NCBI GenBank assembly: GCA_017881265.1
Contig: JADGRA010000003.1
Coordinates: 1 to 64,000 of the forward strand
Source: Myxococcaceae bacterium
GTDB taxonomy: Bacteria > Myxococcota > Myxococcia > Myxococcales > Myxococcaceae
Reading direction: 5' to 3'
Length of the DNA stretch: 64,000 nucleotides
Every line of letters begins with the position of its first letter. Position 1 is the stretch's first letter. Under the pieces are notes generated by a model. It saw only the letters and a list, made by a program, of their open reading frames with translations, was not told the DNA's origin and did no database searches. Positions 22,545 through 31,404 of the stretch are shown in pieces. Position numbers and translations under genes: made by a program.

Positions 22545-23288
22545 TCACTGCATGTGCTGCCCGCCGTTGATGGCGATGTTGGCTCCGGTGACGAAGGCCG
22601 CTTCCTCGGAGCACAGGTAAATGATGAGACCGGCCACCTCCTCGGGCTTTCCGAGTCGACCGACCGGTATCTGCGGGATGATTTTCGTATCCAAGACTTC
22701 CTTTGGGATGGCCGTCACCATCTTCGTCCCGATGTAGCCGGGGCTGATGGTGTTCACTGTGACGCCCTTTCGCGCGACCTCGAGCGCGAGGGCCTTGGTG
22801 AAGCCGTGCATGCCTGCCTTTGCCGCCGCGTAGTTCGTCTGGCCAAACGCACCCTTGGAGCCATTCACCGAGCTCACATTGATGATGCGCCCCCAGCCGC
22901 GCTCGACCATGCCGTCGCAGACTGGTTTGGTCATGTTGAAGACGCTGTCGAGATTGGTGTCCATCACCGCATCCCAGTCCACCTTGGTCATCTTCCGGAA
23001 TGTCATGTCGCGGGTGATGCCTGCGTTGTTGATGAGGATGTCGATGGGGCCGACGTCCTTATGGATTTTTTCGACGCACGCCTGGCAGGAGTCGAAGCTC
23101 GCGACATCGACGCTGTACGCGTTGAAGTTGTAGCCGCGCGCTTTGAAGTCGGAGAGGGTCTGCTGAATGTTGGCGTTGTTGAGCGAATAAGTGATGACCA
23201 CGATGTAGCCGCGGTCGTGGAGCTTGGTGCTGATGGTGGCTCCCAACCCTCCCGTGCCACCGGTGACGACTGCGACGCGCTCGGCCAT
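22545..23288 (-). CDS. phaB: Acetoacetyl-CoA reductase
   Basis: A 247-residue SDR that fits PhaB/PhbB throughout: VAVVTGGTGGLGATI for NADPH binding, ILINNAGITRDMTFRKM, the catalytic Ser in INVSSVNGSKGAFGQ, YAAAKAGMHGFTK with Tyr and Lys, and the C-terminal GLIIYLCSEEAAFVTGANIA and NGGQHM typical of the enzyme. It reduces acetoacetyl-CoA to (R)-3-hydroxybutyryl-CoA for polyhydroxybutyrate synthesis. No phaA or phaC gene lies in the window, so the pathway must be completed elsewhere. Start is the ATG following GGGAGGACCCCC. FabG is the alternative but the GITRDMTF and NGGQHM features favour PhaB. Confidence 0.9.
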   Translation of the reverse strand: MAERVAVVTGGTGGLGATISTKLHDRGYIVVITYSLNNANIQQTLSDFKARGYNFNAYSVDVASFDSCQACVEKIHKDVGPIDILINNAGITRDMTFRKMTKVDWDAVMDTNLDSVFNMTKPVCDGMVERGWGRIINVSSVNGSKGAFGQTNYAAAKAGMHGFTKALALEVARKGVTVNTISPGYIGTKMVTAIPKEVLDTKIIPQIPVGRLGKPEEVAGLIIYLCSEEAAFVTGANIAINGGQHMQ

Positions 23289-23372
23289 GGGGGTCCTCCC
23301 TGGAATCGTTGAAGAAAGCCTAGCTCCAACCGAGAGAGCGCGTCCTTCTTTCCGTGCAACTGCGAATTGGAC

Positions 23373-24305
23373 TCAGTGCAAGCTGGCCCGGTCCGGTTTG
23401 CCCCGCCACCGCGCCTTCTCGCCTTGCCACAGAAAGAAGACGTAGTGGACGCCGATGAGGGTGGCGCAGACGCTTGCGGTGATGAAGTAGACGCGGCGAA
23501 TGGCGGGCACCAGCCAGCCAGCCGCTAGAAGGCGGTCCAGGTCGCCGTCGCCGCCGAAGAAAGACCCCCACGGCAGCCTGCTCAGGTCCTGACGCGACGC
23601 GATAAAGACGCCGAGGATGCGCGTGTACGCTGCGGCGCCGAGGAAAAGGAAAACCCAGCGCAGCTCTCTCCAGCGGACCGAGGACGGAAAGCGGTAGTAG
23701 AAAGAAAGCACCCAAAACGTCGAAATCCAGAACTCTCCGAAGATGCCGGCGAAGCTCTCGAGCGTGTGTTCACTGGAGGCCGGCAGGGCCACGGCAAAAC
23801 CGGCGAAACTGGCGAGGAAGAATGCCGCCAGGCACACCAGCCCCTTGCAGTCCTCCGAGCGTGCCCAGAGCAGCAGTGCGACGAGGCCGCCGAGCACGAG
23901 GAGGGAGAAGACAACCGAGCGCCCCGGCTCGGAATAGAAAGTGAAGAACAGCGCGGGCACGGCGCTGCGCCCGTTCAGCCATCGCCAGCTGGCATGGCCC
24001 AACTCGTGTGCCCAGTTGGAAGCGGTCGAGAAGACGACCAGCCGGCCGCAGCCGCTGCTGTTGAGCAGCAGTGCAACGCCGAAGGCAAGCGGGAGTGCCC
24101 ACCGGCTTGCTGTGGGGCTGGCTGCCTCGGTGGAGGCCGGCGGCCCGTCGGCCTCAAGCGTTTCCCAGGACGCGGTGGCAACCTCGGCAGCCGGAGGAAC
24201 CGGTGGCGCCTGGTGGAGGCGCGAGAAGATGATGCCGCAGCGGCCGCACGCGCCTGGGTCGAGGCTGGGTCCGCTGAAGCCACAGTGGGGGCAAGGGGAA
24301 GGCAC
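23373..24305 (-). CDS. Zinc-ribbon polytopic membrane protein with an HELGH motif
   Basis: About 310 residues. The N-terminus holds a zinc ribbon (CPHCGFSG...CGRCGIIF), followed by a Pro/Ala-rich linker and then about seven hydrophobic segments. Early in the membrane part, the sequence SNWAHELGHASWRWL contains HELGH, matching the HExxH zinc-protease motif of M50-type intramembrane peptidases; no second NxxPxxxLDG-type motif is evident. It might be a protease, or the motif may be a coincidence in a transporter-like protein. No ATG precedes the ribbon; the GTG at 24305 is the likeliest start, but it is not certain. It is divergent from the flavodoxin gene. Confidence 0.6.
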   Translation of the reverse strand: MPSPCPHCGFSGPSLDPGACGRCGIIFSRLHQAPPVPPAAEVATASWETLEADGPPASTEAASPTASRWALPLAFGVALLLNSSGCGRLVVFSTASNWAHELGHASWRWLNGRSAVPALFFTFYSEPGRSVVFSLLVLGGLVALLLWARSEDCKGLVCLAAFFLASFAGFAVALPASSEHTLESFAGIFGEFWISTFWVLSFYYRFPSSVRWRELRWVFLFLGAAAYTRILGVFIASRQDLSRLPWGSFFGGDGDLDRLLAAGWLVPAIRRVYFITASVCATLIGVHYVFFLWQGEKARWRGKPDRASLH

Positions 24306-24634
24306 GTGGAAGCCTGAGCAGCAGAGCCCCCCGTCGTGCGTCGTCAAGCTTTTGGGCAAGGCGAAGTCACACTGACGCGCAGCGGGCGGCCGCGCGCACA
24401 GGCCGGGGAACCCGGGTGCGCCGCCGCAGTCTCTGCACGGTGACCCGGGGATGTTCCGCAAAAGGTGCGTTCGCCCCCAACGTGTACGGCAGACCCGTGC
24501 GCGCACTTGGGGTGAGCCCGCGACCCACCGGTGCCGGTCTTCACGCGTGAAACCCGGAAGCCCGTGCAGCTCCAATGCCGACCCGCGTGAAATGGCGTGA
24601 GGCTTGCACGCCCCTTTCCCGAGGGAGGTTCGTC
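24306..24634. other. Divergent intergenic region with TTCACGCGTGAA palindrome
   Basis: This region separates the zinc-ribbon membrane gene from the flavodoxin gene. A perfect 12-bp palindrome TTCACGCGTGAA lies at 24540-24551, and its half-site CGCGTGAAA recurs near 24585. Both lie within 100 bases of the flavodoxin start and could be regulatory. The minus-strand frame of the membrane protein stays open through it, but shows no homology. Confidence 0.35.
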
Positions 24635-25144
24635 ATGGCGTCCCCCGGAATCGCCGTCGTTTTCTATTCGCGCACGGGCACCACCAAGCAACTGGCCCTG
24701 GAGGTGGCAAAGGCCCTCGGCGCAGATGGGGTAGAGCTCACCGAGGAAAGAGGCCGAGGAGGCCTCCTCGGGTACCTCCGGTCCGGCTTCGAAGCGGCCC
24801 GCGCCAGGACGACGACGCTGCGCGACGTGCACCGGGAAGTGCTCGGCTATGACCTCGTGGTGGTGGCCACGCCAGTATGGGTTTCCGCCGTCTGCAGTCC
24901 GGTGCGCACGTTCTTGCGACGTCACGGCGGAAAGTTTCCGCCGTTGGCTTTCCTCGCCACCATGGGCGGGCGCGGCAGCGAGACGGCCTTCCAGCAGATG
25001 GCGTCAGAAGCCAGACGCTCTCCTGTCGCGACGCTGGCTCTCACGGCCGGGGACGTCAGGGCTGGAAAGCAGATGGAGAAGCTCAGCGCCTTCATCCGCG
25101 AGGTGCGCAACGCCACTCCGCTGCGCACGGCCAGCGACGGCTGA
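24635..25144 (+). CDS. Flavodoxin domain protein
   Basis: A 169-residue flavodoxin-fold protein. The N-terminus has the FMN phosphate-binding loop VVFYSRTGTTKQLA, followed by LVVVATPVWVSAVCSPVR and FLATMGGRGSETAF, the standard FMN-contacting segments. Length matches long-chain flavodoxin-like proteins. ATG 24635 is preceded by GAGGGAGG. It probably carries electrons in a low-potential pathway, or acts as a quinone reductase-like protein. The chaB-like gene follows after three bases, so they form an operon. Confidence 0.87.
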   Translation: MASPGIAVVFYSRTGTTKQLALEVAKALGADGVELTEERGRGGLLGYLRSGFEAARARTTTLRDVHREVLGYDLVVVATPVWVSAVCSPVRTFLRRHGGKFPPLAFLATMGGRGSETAFQQMASEARRSPVATLALTAGDVRAGKQMEKLSAFIREVRNATPLRTASDG

Positions 25145-25147
25145 GCG

Positions 25148-25351
25148 ATGGCGCCCTACATCGACAACTCCGGACTTCCGCGCAGCGTCCAGTCCGTGTT
25201 GCCGGAGCATGCACAGGACATCTACCGCGCGGCCTTCAACCATGCCTGGGACGTGCACGGGCATGACGACGTCACGGCGACGCGCGTCGCGTGGGCCGCG
25301 GTGAAGCGGCGGTACGAGAAGGGCGAAGCTGGCTGGCGGCCGAAGGCGTGA
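25148..25351 (+). CDS. chaB: ChaB family protein
   Basis: A 67-residue protein matching the ChaB family: LPRSVQSVLPEHAQDIYRAAFNHAWD and AWAAVKRRYEKGEAGWRPK are its hallmark segments. In E. coli ChaB accompanies the ChaA cation antiporter and is described as a putative cation-transport regulator, but stand-alone copies are common in bacteria. It begins three bases after the flavodoxin stop. Role here is uncertain. Confidence 0.88.
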   Translation: MAPYIDNSGLPRSVQSVLPEHAQDIYRAAFNHAWDVHGHDDVTATRVAWAAVKRRYEKGEAGWRPKA

Positions 25352-25376
25352 CGGTGTCCTCGGTCGATTGGCCCTA

Positions 25377-26147
25377 CTAGGCCTTCCGCGCCGTCAGCAC
25401 GCCGGGCCGGAGGGTTCCCCAGGTCAGCATCGCCAGGAAGACCTCGAGCAGCGGGTTCCCGAGGCGGCGGACGTCGGTCAGCTGCCGCGCGCGCAGCTCG
25501 GCCTCGTATTCGCGCAGGTGGCGGATGTCGTCAATCAGCAGCCGGCCGCCCGGGGCGAGCACGCGGACCATCTCGGCCAGCGCCTTCGCGCGCTCCGCCC
25601 GCGCATACAAGTTGTGGAGCGCGGCCTTCGAGACGATGACGTCGAAGGAAGCGTCCGCGAAGGGCAGGGCCCGCATGTCCGCGGTTTGGACCTGGACGCG
25701 GGCTTCCACGCCCTCGCGCCGGGCGTTCTCCAGCGTCGCCTCGGGCCGGTTCCCCGACAAGTCCTCCGCTTGCCAGATGTCCACGCCGGTGGCGCTTCCC
25801 GTCGTCAGACGTCGCGCCGCGCCGATGAGCATCAGTCCCCGGCCGCAACCGAGGTCCAGCACGCGCTCGGTGCCCTTCAGGGCCAGCCGGTCGAGAAGCC
25901 GTTCGCGCTCGGCAACTTTTCCGAACCGACTCGACCATGCCATGTAGAGCGCCATTCCGGCGCAAGCGAGGCCCACGCTGAGCGCCATCGACCCGACCTC
26001 GAGGACGCCGCCGCCGCCCAGGGGCACCTTCCCGGGCCAGAGGCCGGCAGCGATGCTGGCGAAGATGGCCACGCCGGTAAGGCCCACCAACGCGAGGTTG
26101 CGGACCACGCCCGGAGCGTCCAGCCCGTAGTCGGCTCGCGGCGCCAT
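25377..26147 (-). CDS. Membrane-anchored class I SAM-dependent methyltransferase
   Basis: 256 residues. Two hydrophobic segments at residues 16-38 and 46-70 precede a methyltransferase domain with motif I VLDLGCGRGLMLIGAAR, the acidic motif GVDIWQ, motif DMRALPFADASFDVIVSKAALHN and post-motif LAPGGRLLIDDIRH. The family is that of UbiE/COQ5-like or ArsM-like methylases. The substrate is unknown and could be a membrane lipid or quinone. It stops just after the chaB gene, convergent with it, and diverges from the TlpA-like gene, with which it shares an upstream region of less than 100 bases. Confidence 0.85.
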   Translation of the reverse strand: MAPRADYGLDAPGVVRNLALVGLTGVAIFASIAAGLWPGKVPLGGGGVLEVGSMALSVGLACAGMALYMAWSSRFGKVAERERLLDRLALKGTERVLDLGCGRGLMLIGAARRLTTGSATGVDIWQAEDLSGNRPEATLENARREGVEARVQVQTADMRALPFADASFDVIVSKAALHNLYARAERAKALAEMVRVLAPGGRLLIDDIRHLREYEAELRARQLTDVRRLGNPLLEVFLAMLTWGTLRPGVLTARKA

Positions 26148-26234
26148 GGGCGCGGAACGCTACACCAGCTCTCCGTCGCTCCGTCGCTGCAGCCAGCGCG
26201 CGCCGAGAAGGCACCTTTGGCTAGAGTCGGGGAG

Positions 26235-26768
26235 ATGTCATTCAGCCGACGACGGAGGATGGGGGCTGCCGCCCTGGCGTGCGGGCTGCTTCTGGCTGGG
26301 TGTGCCACCGCACCGCAGGCGCCGGCGGTGCGGCATCAACTCTCCGGTCAGGAGTTCCCGCTCGACATCTTCCGGGGCCATGTCGTGCTGCTGAACATCT
26401 GGGCGACGTGGTGCAAGCCATGCCTGATGGAAGTTCCGGAGCTCACGACGCTGACCACCCAGTTCCGGGGCGACGTGCTCTTCGTCGCTGTCTACTACCA
26501 GTCGGAATCCACCGCGGGCGCGCAGGTGACCAGCTGGCTGCGGAGCCAGCCCGAGTCCTTCGCGCACCGGGTGGCGTGGGGCAATGCTGCCCTCCATCAG
26601 CTGTTCCCCGCCCGCGTGCTTCCGACGACGTACGTCATCAGTCGCGCCGGCGCCGTCGTGCGGAAGTTCGAGGGCGCCATGACGAGCAAGGCCCGGCTGG
26701 CCGAGCTTCGGGCTGCGATTGAGCAAGGCCTCGGGCAATCGCTTCCCGCCCGAGCCGCGGCTCTCTGA
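26235..26768 (+). CDS. TlpA-like thioredoxin-fold lipoprotein
   Basis: 177 residues with an N-terminal lipoprotein signal (ALACGLLLAGC; lipobox LAGC, acylated Cys about residue 23) and a TlpA/ResA-type thioredoxin domain. The redox motif is WATWCKPCLMEVPEL (C-K-P-C), followed by VLPTTYVISRAGAVV, the cis-Pro loop of the fold. It would reduce disulfides of exported or heme-binding proteins at the outer face of the inner or outer membrane. Start is ATG 26235; an ATG at 26259 would also leave a full signal peptide. No cytochrome biogenesis gene is next to it, but multiheme and monoheme c-type cytochromes are encoded at 42.5 and 45.7 kb. Confidence 0.88.
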   Translation: MSFSRRRRMGAAALACGLLLAGCATAPQAPAVRHQLSGQEFPLDIFRGHVVLLNIWATWCKPCLMEVPELTTLTTQFRGDVLFVAVYYQSESTAGAQVTSWLRSQPESFAHRVAWGNAALHQLFPARVLPTTYVISRAGAVVRKFEGAMTSKARLAELRAAIEQGLGQSLPARAAAL

Positions 26769-26793
26769 AGGAAGGGCGCGCCCCTGCTTCGGG

Positions 26794-26982
26794 CTACTCG
26801 TCGTCGTTCTGGTTCCGGCTCCATCCCCGCCACCAGCGGCGCACCCCAACAAAGGTCGCGACCAGCACGGTGAGCATGCCGAGGGTGACGGCAATCAACG
26901 CGAGCTGGTCGGAGGTCCCGAGCCTGTTCCACCACTGCACGGGGTGCTGGAGAAAAAGCAGGTCCATGGGCAGGCGCGTCAC
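26794..26982 (-). CDS. Small single-span membrane protein
   Basis: 62 residues with one clear transmembrane helix (LALIAVTLGMLTVLVATFVGV) and an Arg/Trp-rich cytoplasmic segment after it (RRWWRGWSRNQNDDE). An ATG five codons in (MDLLF) is also possible. Convergent with the TlpA-like gene. No function can be assigned. Confidence 0.55.
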   Translation of the reverse strand: MTRLPMDLLFLQHPVQWWNRLGTSDQLALIAVTLGMLTVLVATFVGVRRWWRGWSRNQNDDE

Positions 26983-27100
26983 TCCACCGCGGAAGGGCTC
27001 AGCTCAGCCACGCGGCGTAACGTGTCCTTGCACGCTAACAGACGCCAGCTTTCCGCGGGCGCATGTGTGAAACGCTGCGGCGCCCGCAGTCGCTTCGGCT

Positions 27101-27355
27101 TCAGCGCCGGGCGGAGTCTTTGTTGAGTTCTCGCCAGCTGCTTTCCTTCACGTCGACGCCGAAACTCCGCGCCGCCGCCTTGATGCGGGCCCAGGCCTCG
27201 TCCCGCTCCTCGTCGCTGACGCCTTCCACCTGGCGGAAGCGCGCAATGGCGTTTCGCACGTGGCTTGCGTCTTCCAACGGCTCTTTGCGCTGTTTCGGAA
27301 ACGCAAAGGTGTTCTGGGACATGTCGCTGCGGGCCTCTGCATCCAGCTTCGCCAT
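27101..27355 (-). CDS. Small DUF6582-like protein
   Basis: 84 residues, soluble and charged. The segment NTFAFPKQRKEPLEDASHVRNAIARFRQVEGVSDEERDEAW in outline matches the DUF6582 family, where a FAFP/KEPL motif, a helical N-A-x-ARF stretch and a late W-R-E-L motif are conserved. These proteins are often stress-induced or phage-linked, with no known activity. Start is ATG 27355. Confidence 0.7.
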   Translation of the reverse strand: MAKLDAEARSDMSQNTFAFPKQRKEPLEDASHVRNAIARFRQVEGVSDEERDEAWARIKAAARSFGVDVKESSWRELNKDSARR

Positions 27356-27536
27356 GGGCCGACACCCCTTTCCGAAAGACGACGTTGCCCCCGACGCGGG
27401 GGGGGGCGACATGCAAGGTAGGGGCGCGCGGCGTCGCATGCCAGGGGCCTCCGGACGCAAAGAAGAAGGCCCCCGGGGCCAACAGTGGCGCGCGTCCTTG
27501 GGGGCGGACGGCGCACCCCGGGGGGCAGACTGCCCG

Positions 27537-27989
27537 TCAGCTGTCGAAGTGGTAGTCCGTAGGGCCGGCGCGCCGGGTGAACACAACGCAGGGGGCCGAG
27601 CCCTCGCACGTCAGGCGGTGGTGCGCCTTGGCCGGGATGACCACGTAGTCGCCGGGCGACAGTTCCACTGTCTTGCCCTCCACCGTGAAGGCGGCCTTGC
27701 CACTCAAGACGACGGTGTACTCGGTGAAGGAATGCCAGTGAGCGGGGATGGTGGACCCGCCCGGCAACTTCCCGTAGCCCACCGGGCCGCCGGTTTGGGG
27801 GTCCACCGCGATGACTGCGGCGAGCGCTCCTGGTGGAAACTCCTTCAGCTTCGAAGGTGTCCACTGGATGTCCTGCAGGTGCGCCACTTGGAAATCCTCG
27901 GTGGAGGGCGGCTTCGCAGGCGCGTCGGGGCGCGCGCCGGAGGCGAACAGAAACGCAAGGACGGCGAGGGTGCGGCTGGCAGTGCGCAT
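27537..27989 (-). CDS. Secreted cupin-domain protein
   Basis: 150 residues with a signal peptide (TASRTLAVLAFLFASGA). The conserved cupin motif 1 is seen as PAHWHSFTEYTVVLSG (His-x-His then Glu), and motif 2 as PGDYVVIPAKAHHRL (the second metal-binding His). It should bind a divalent metal and act on a small acidic or aromatic compound outside the cytoplasm. Monocistronic. Confidence 0.85.
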   Translation of the reverse strand: MRTASRTLAVLAFLFASGARPDAPAKPPSTEDFQVAHLQDIQWTPSKLKEFPPGALAAVIAVDPQTGGPVGYGKLPGGSTIPAHWHSFTEYTVVLSGKAAFTVEGKTVELSPGDYVVIPAKAHHRLTCEGSAPCVVFTRRAGPTDYHFDS

Positions 27990-28103
27990 GGCGGAGCCTC
28001 CACGTCGGGAGAAGAGGGCGGACTTAGCCCAACGGTGCTTCCCCAGGCCACCCCGGGGGCCCCGGCGGTGGCTGCGGGTTGGCTGGCGCCCGCCCGGCCT
28101 TCC

Positions 28104-30197
28104 TCACCAGACCCGGACGCGGTCCTTCGGAGCGAGGTACAGCGTCTGTCCGGACTGGACGTCGAAGGCCGGGTACCAGGCGTCGAGGTTCCGCACGGTG
28201 TCGGTGCGGTATTCGGCGGGGGCGTGGCCGTCGGTGAGAATCTGCTGCCGCAGCTGCGCCTCGCGGTCCTTGGTGCGCCAGGAGATGGCGTAGCTCAGGA
28301 AGAATTGCTGCTCCCCCGAGAAGCCCTGGACGGTGGCCGCCGGCTGCGAGCCAAGCGAAGCGAGCCACGCGTCGTGGGCGGCGGAGAGACCTGCCAGGTC
28401 CGCGATGTTCTCGCTCAGCGTCTGCTTGCCCTTCACGGCGAGGTCCGGAAAGGGCCGGTAGGCATCGTACTGGGCGGCCAGTTGCGCGCCGGACGCCTGG
28501 AAGTGTGCGAGGTCTTCCGGGGTCCACCAGTTGGAAAGGCGTCCGTGCGCGTCGAACTGGGCGCCCTGGTCGTCGAAACTGTGGCTGATTTCGTGCCCGA
28601 TGGTGGCGCCGATGGAGCCGTAGTTGGCGGCGGGCGTCGCGTTGGGGTCGAAGCAGGGCGGCTGCAGGATGGCGGCCGGGAAATTCAGCGCATCCTGGAG
28701 CGGCATGTTGACCGCATTGACGGTCTGGGGCGTCATCCACCACTGGCTCAAGTCGACGGAGTTGCCCAGCTGGGCGAGCCGCCGCCGGTATTCGAAGAGG
28801 TCGGCACGCTCGATGTTCTCGAAGGCCTCGCCGCGCACGACGGTGAGGCCAGAGTAGTCAATCCAGTGCTCGGGGTAGCCGACCCCGACGTACAGCGTGG
28901 ACAGCTTCTCCTTCGCCTTGCGCTTGGTCTCGGGCGCCATCCACCCGAGGCGGTCAATCCGCTGGTTGAAGGCAGCGATGATTCCCTTCACCATGGCCTG
29001 CACTTTTCCCTTGGCCTCGGGCGGGAAGTGCCGCTTCACGTACAGTTGCCCCACGGCGTCCCCCACGGCCGCGTTGGTGGCGGCAACGGCGCGCTTCCAG
29101 CGCTCGGCCAGCCGGGGGGTCCCGCTCAGCGTCTTCCCGTAGAAGGCAAAGCGTGCCTCGCCGAAGGCCTTGGGAAGCACGCCGGTGCGCCGGCTGATGG
29201 CGTGGTAGCTGAGGTAGTCCTTCCAGGTGGCCAGTGGCTCGCTCTTCACCAGCGCCGAGAGTCCGGCGACGGCGGTGGGCTGCCAGGCCATCAGCATCGG
29301 CTGCTTGTCCAGGCTGGCAGCGGCGAAGAACGCGGTCCAGTCGAGGCCGGGCGCCCGGGCGGAAAACTCGGTGCGCTTCCAAGGGTTGTTGGCCTTGAGA
29401 ACGTCCTCCGACTCCTCGCGGCTGACGTGGGCCTTGGCCATCTTGCCTTCCAGCTCGACGATGCGGGCCGCCTTCGCCTCCGCCTCCGCGATGCCGGCCA
29501 GCTTCAACACCAGCGCGACGTAGGCCTGGTACTTGGTGCGGATGTCGGCCATGCGGGGAGAGGCGTCCAGGTAGTAAGCGCGGTCCGGAAGCCCGAGGCC
29601 GCCCTGCAGCAGGTAGCCGACGTTGTGGGTCGGGTCATTGAAGTCTGGAGACACGAAGAGGCCGAACAGGCGCGTGGTCCACAGGTTGGTGGCGTTGACG
29701 GGGTCGACGTCGGCGCGAAGCTGTTCTCCAAGAAGACGGGCCAGCGCGGTGGCGTGCTTCACGGCGGCGATGTGCGACAGCTCGGGCTTCACAGGCGCGA
29801 GCCCCCGCGCCTCGATGGCGGCCTCGTCCAAGTAGCTGGCGTAGAAGTCGGCGGCCTTGCGGGTGTCGGACCCGGCCGGCGCGTTCTGCTGGACGGCCTC
29901 GTCGAGAAGCGTCCGCGTCTCCTTCAGCACCTTGTCGGCGAGGATGTTGAAGATGCCCCAGGAGGCATGGTCCGGCGGAATCTCGGTGGCCTTCATCCAG
30001 CCGCCATTGCCGTACGCGTAGAAGTCGTTTCCCGGCTTCACACTTGGGTCCATGCCCGTCACGTCGATGAGGATGCCTACCGTCGGCGCGGCTTGCGCTT
30101 GCGCGAAGGCGGCCCCCGCCAGGCAAAGGCTGGCCAGGGTGAGGGCAGACGCCAGGGCGGTGAGGCGTTTCCGGGGAAGCGGACGAAAGGAAGTCAT
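28104..30197 (-). CDS. M13 family zinc metallopeptidase (PepO/neprilysin-like)
   Basis: A 697-residue secreted peptidase, the usual length for M13. A signal peptide precedes AFAQAQA. The catalytic zinc site is HEISH (near residue 530, in GATIGHEISHSFDDQG), with the third ligand Glu in SENIADLAGL (about residue 590) and a C-terminal VRVW, the trademark of M13. The N-terminal alpha-helical domain (GNDFYAYGNGGWM) starts about residue 60. It probably digests peptides in the periplasm or outside. The start at 30197 is preferred, since it gives a proper signal; an ATG at 30260 would add 21 residues. Neighbouring genes appear unrelated. Confidence 0.93.
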   Translation of the reverse strand: MTSFRPLPRKRLTALASALTLASLCLAGAAFAQAQAAPTVGILIDVTGMDPSVKPGNDFYAYGNGGWMKATEIPPDHASWGIFNILADKVLKETRTLLDEAVQQNAPAGSDTRKAADFYASYLDEAAIEARGLAPVKPELSHIAAVKHATALARLLGEQLRADVDPVNATNLWTTRLFGLFVSPDFNDPTHNVGYLLQGGLGLPDRAYYLDASPRMADIRTKYQAYVALVLKLAGIAEAEAKAARIVELEGKMAKAHVSREESEDVLKANNPWKRTEFSARAPGLDWTAFFAAASLDKQPMLMAWQPTAVAGLSALVKSEPLATWKDYLSYHAISRRTGVLPKAFGEARFAFYGKTLSGTPRLAERWKRAVAATNAAVGDAVGQLYVKRHFPPEAKGKVQAMVKGIIAAFNQRIDRLGWMAPETKRKAKEKLSTLYVGVGYPEHWIDYSGLTVVRGEAFENIERADLFEYRRRLAQLGNSVDLSQWWMTPQTVNAVNMPLQDALNFPAAILQPPCFDPNATPAANYGSIGATIGHEISHSFDDQGAQFDAHGRLSNWWTPEDLAHFQASGAQLAAQYDAYRPFPDLAVKGKQTLSENIADLAGLSAAHDAWLASLGSQPAATVQGFSGEQQFFLSYAISWRTKDREAQLRQQILTDGHAPAEYRTDTVRNLDAWYPAFDVQSGQTLYLAPKDRVRVW

Positions 30198-30488
30198 GGA
30201 GGGCAGCGGGCGCGAAGGGGGGAGGCGAGTGGGGAAAGGACGGCTGGGGGGCCGCTTCATTGCCTGGTTTGAACCCCAGGCGGGCGTCTTTTTTGCGGTT
30301 TCATTCCGCCCCGGTGCATCGTGACGCGCGCTCCCATGGGCTCCAGGCAGGAAGCCGCTGGCGCACGCAGCCGCCGGGGCCCTCAGCAGCGCCAAGGAAG
30401 GCAGAAGCGCCTGCCATCCGGCAGCGTGCCCCGGCGGGCCCGCCGCCGAAGTCGCTTCCGGCTGGCGGGACAGGGTAGAGAGGCGCGC

Positions 30489-31262
30489 GTGACTTCTGTC
30501 AGGCCGAGGCGAGGAAGCGGTCGCCTTCGCAGGCGCGTGGGCTGGTTGGCGGGGGCCGCAGGGCTGCTGGTGGCCCTGCTGGCGCCAGCTGTCGCGCGCG
30601 CATGAGGAGTCGCACCGCCCGTGGGTCTCACGGGCACCTGCGGAGAAACCCTGGAGGCAGACCGGCCCTTTCAGCTTGCGCTCAGCGTGGGCGGACTGCG
30701 GACCAACCTCACGTTCGGCAGTGCGGGCCAGCGCCTGGAGGAGGTCAGCAGTGCGGTGGCCTTGACGTACCGCTTTGCAAGCCGGTGGTCCGTGCAGGCC
30801 TCCCTCGGGGTCGTCATCTCCGGCAGCCTAGACGGGGCGCTCGGCAACTACCGCCTGCAGCCGGGCGTCCTCGGCAGCGCCTCGGTGGGCTTCACAATTC
30901 TCGACGGCGCCGGGCCTTCGCCCTACCTGGCGATGAGTTTCACGGCGGGCGTGGCCAGCGCCTCCACCTACAATGAGGCCAACGCGAGTGACCGTCCTCA
31001 ATTCACCGCCGTGGACGTCCGTCTCTCCGCCGTCATCGGCAAGCGCCTGTTTGGCTTCTGGCTGCCGTACGCCGGCGTTGCCGTCTTCGGTGGGCCGGCT
31101 TTCTTCGCGCCCGCGGGCCAGTCCCTCACCGGCGCAGACCAGTACCACTTCCGCCTCAGCGTGGGCTCGAGCTTCAGCCTGCCGGCGCACCTAGAAGCCT
31201 TCGTCGAGGTGGGTTTCCTCGGCGAGCAGAACGTGCTGGTCGGGCTCGGCTATGCTTTGTGA
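30489..31262 (+). pseudogene. Outer-membrane barrel gene split by an in-frame TGA
   Basis: Translation from GTG 30489 (ribosome site AGAGAGG) yields an Arg-rich start and a strong signal peptide (VGWLAGAAGLLVALLAPAVARA), then hits TGA at 30603. The same frame continues at once as GVAPPVGLTGTCGETLE, followed by a beta-barrel: FQLALSVGGLRTNLTFG, LTYRFASRWSVQASLG, DYHFRLS-like QYHFRLSVGSS and a final VLVGLGYAL. The exact continuity of frame across the stop suggests a recent nonsense mutation, an assembly error or, least likely, readthrough. No good start follows the stop. The barrel family is not identified; the end is a Leu, not a terminal Phe. Confidence 0.6.
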
Positions 31263-31404
31263 GCGCGGCTGGTAGGGAACACGCCTCGTCCGCTGCGGTG
31301 GCCAGTGCGCGCACCGCACACTGCGCGTTCCAGCGCTGGGAAGACTTTTGTTGCCGTGTCAGGCCCTTGGTGCGACGCTTTGCAGGGCGGGCGGAAGGAA
31401 AACC

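Noticed and set aside
27063-30272. A long plus-strand open frame of over 1000 codons
   Set aside because: It lies antisense to the M13 peptidase, whose HEISH, ENIAD and VRVW motifs are clear, and its translation is Gly/Arg/Val-rich without any domain. High GC yields such frames by chance.
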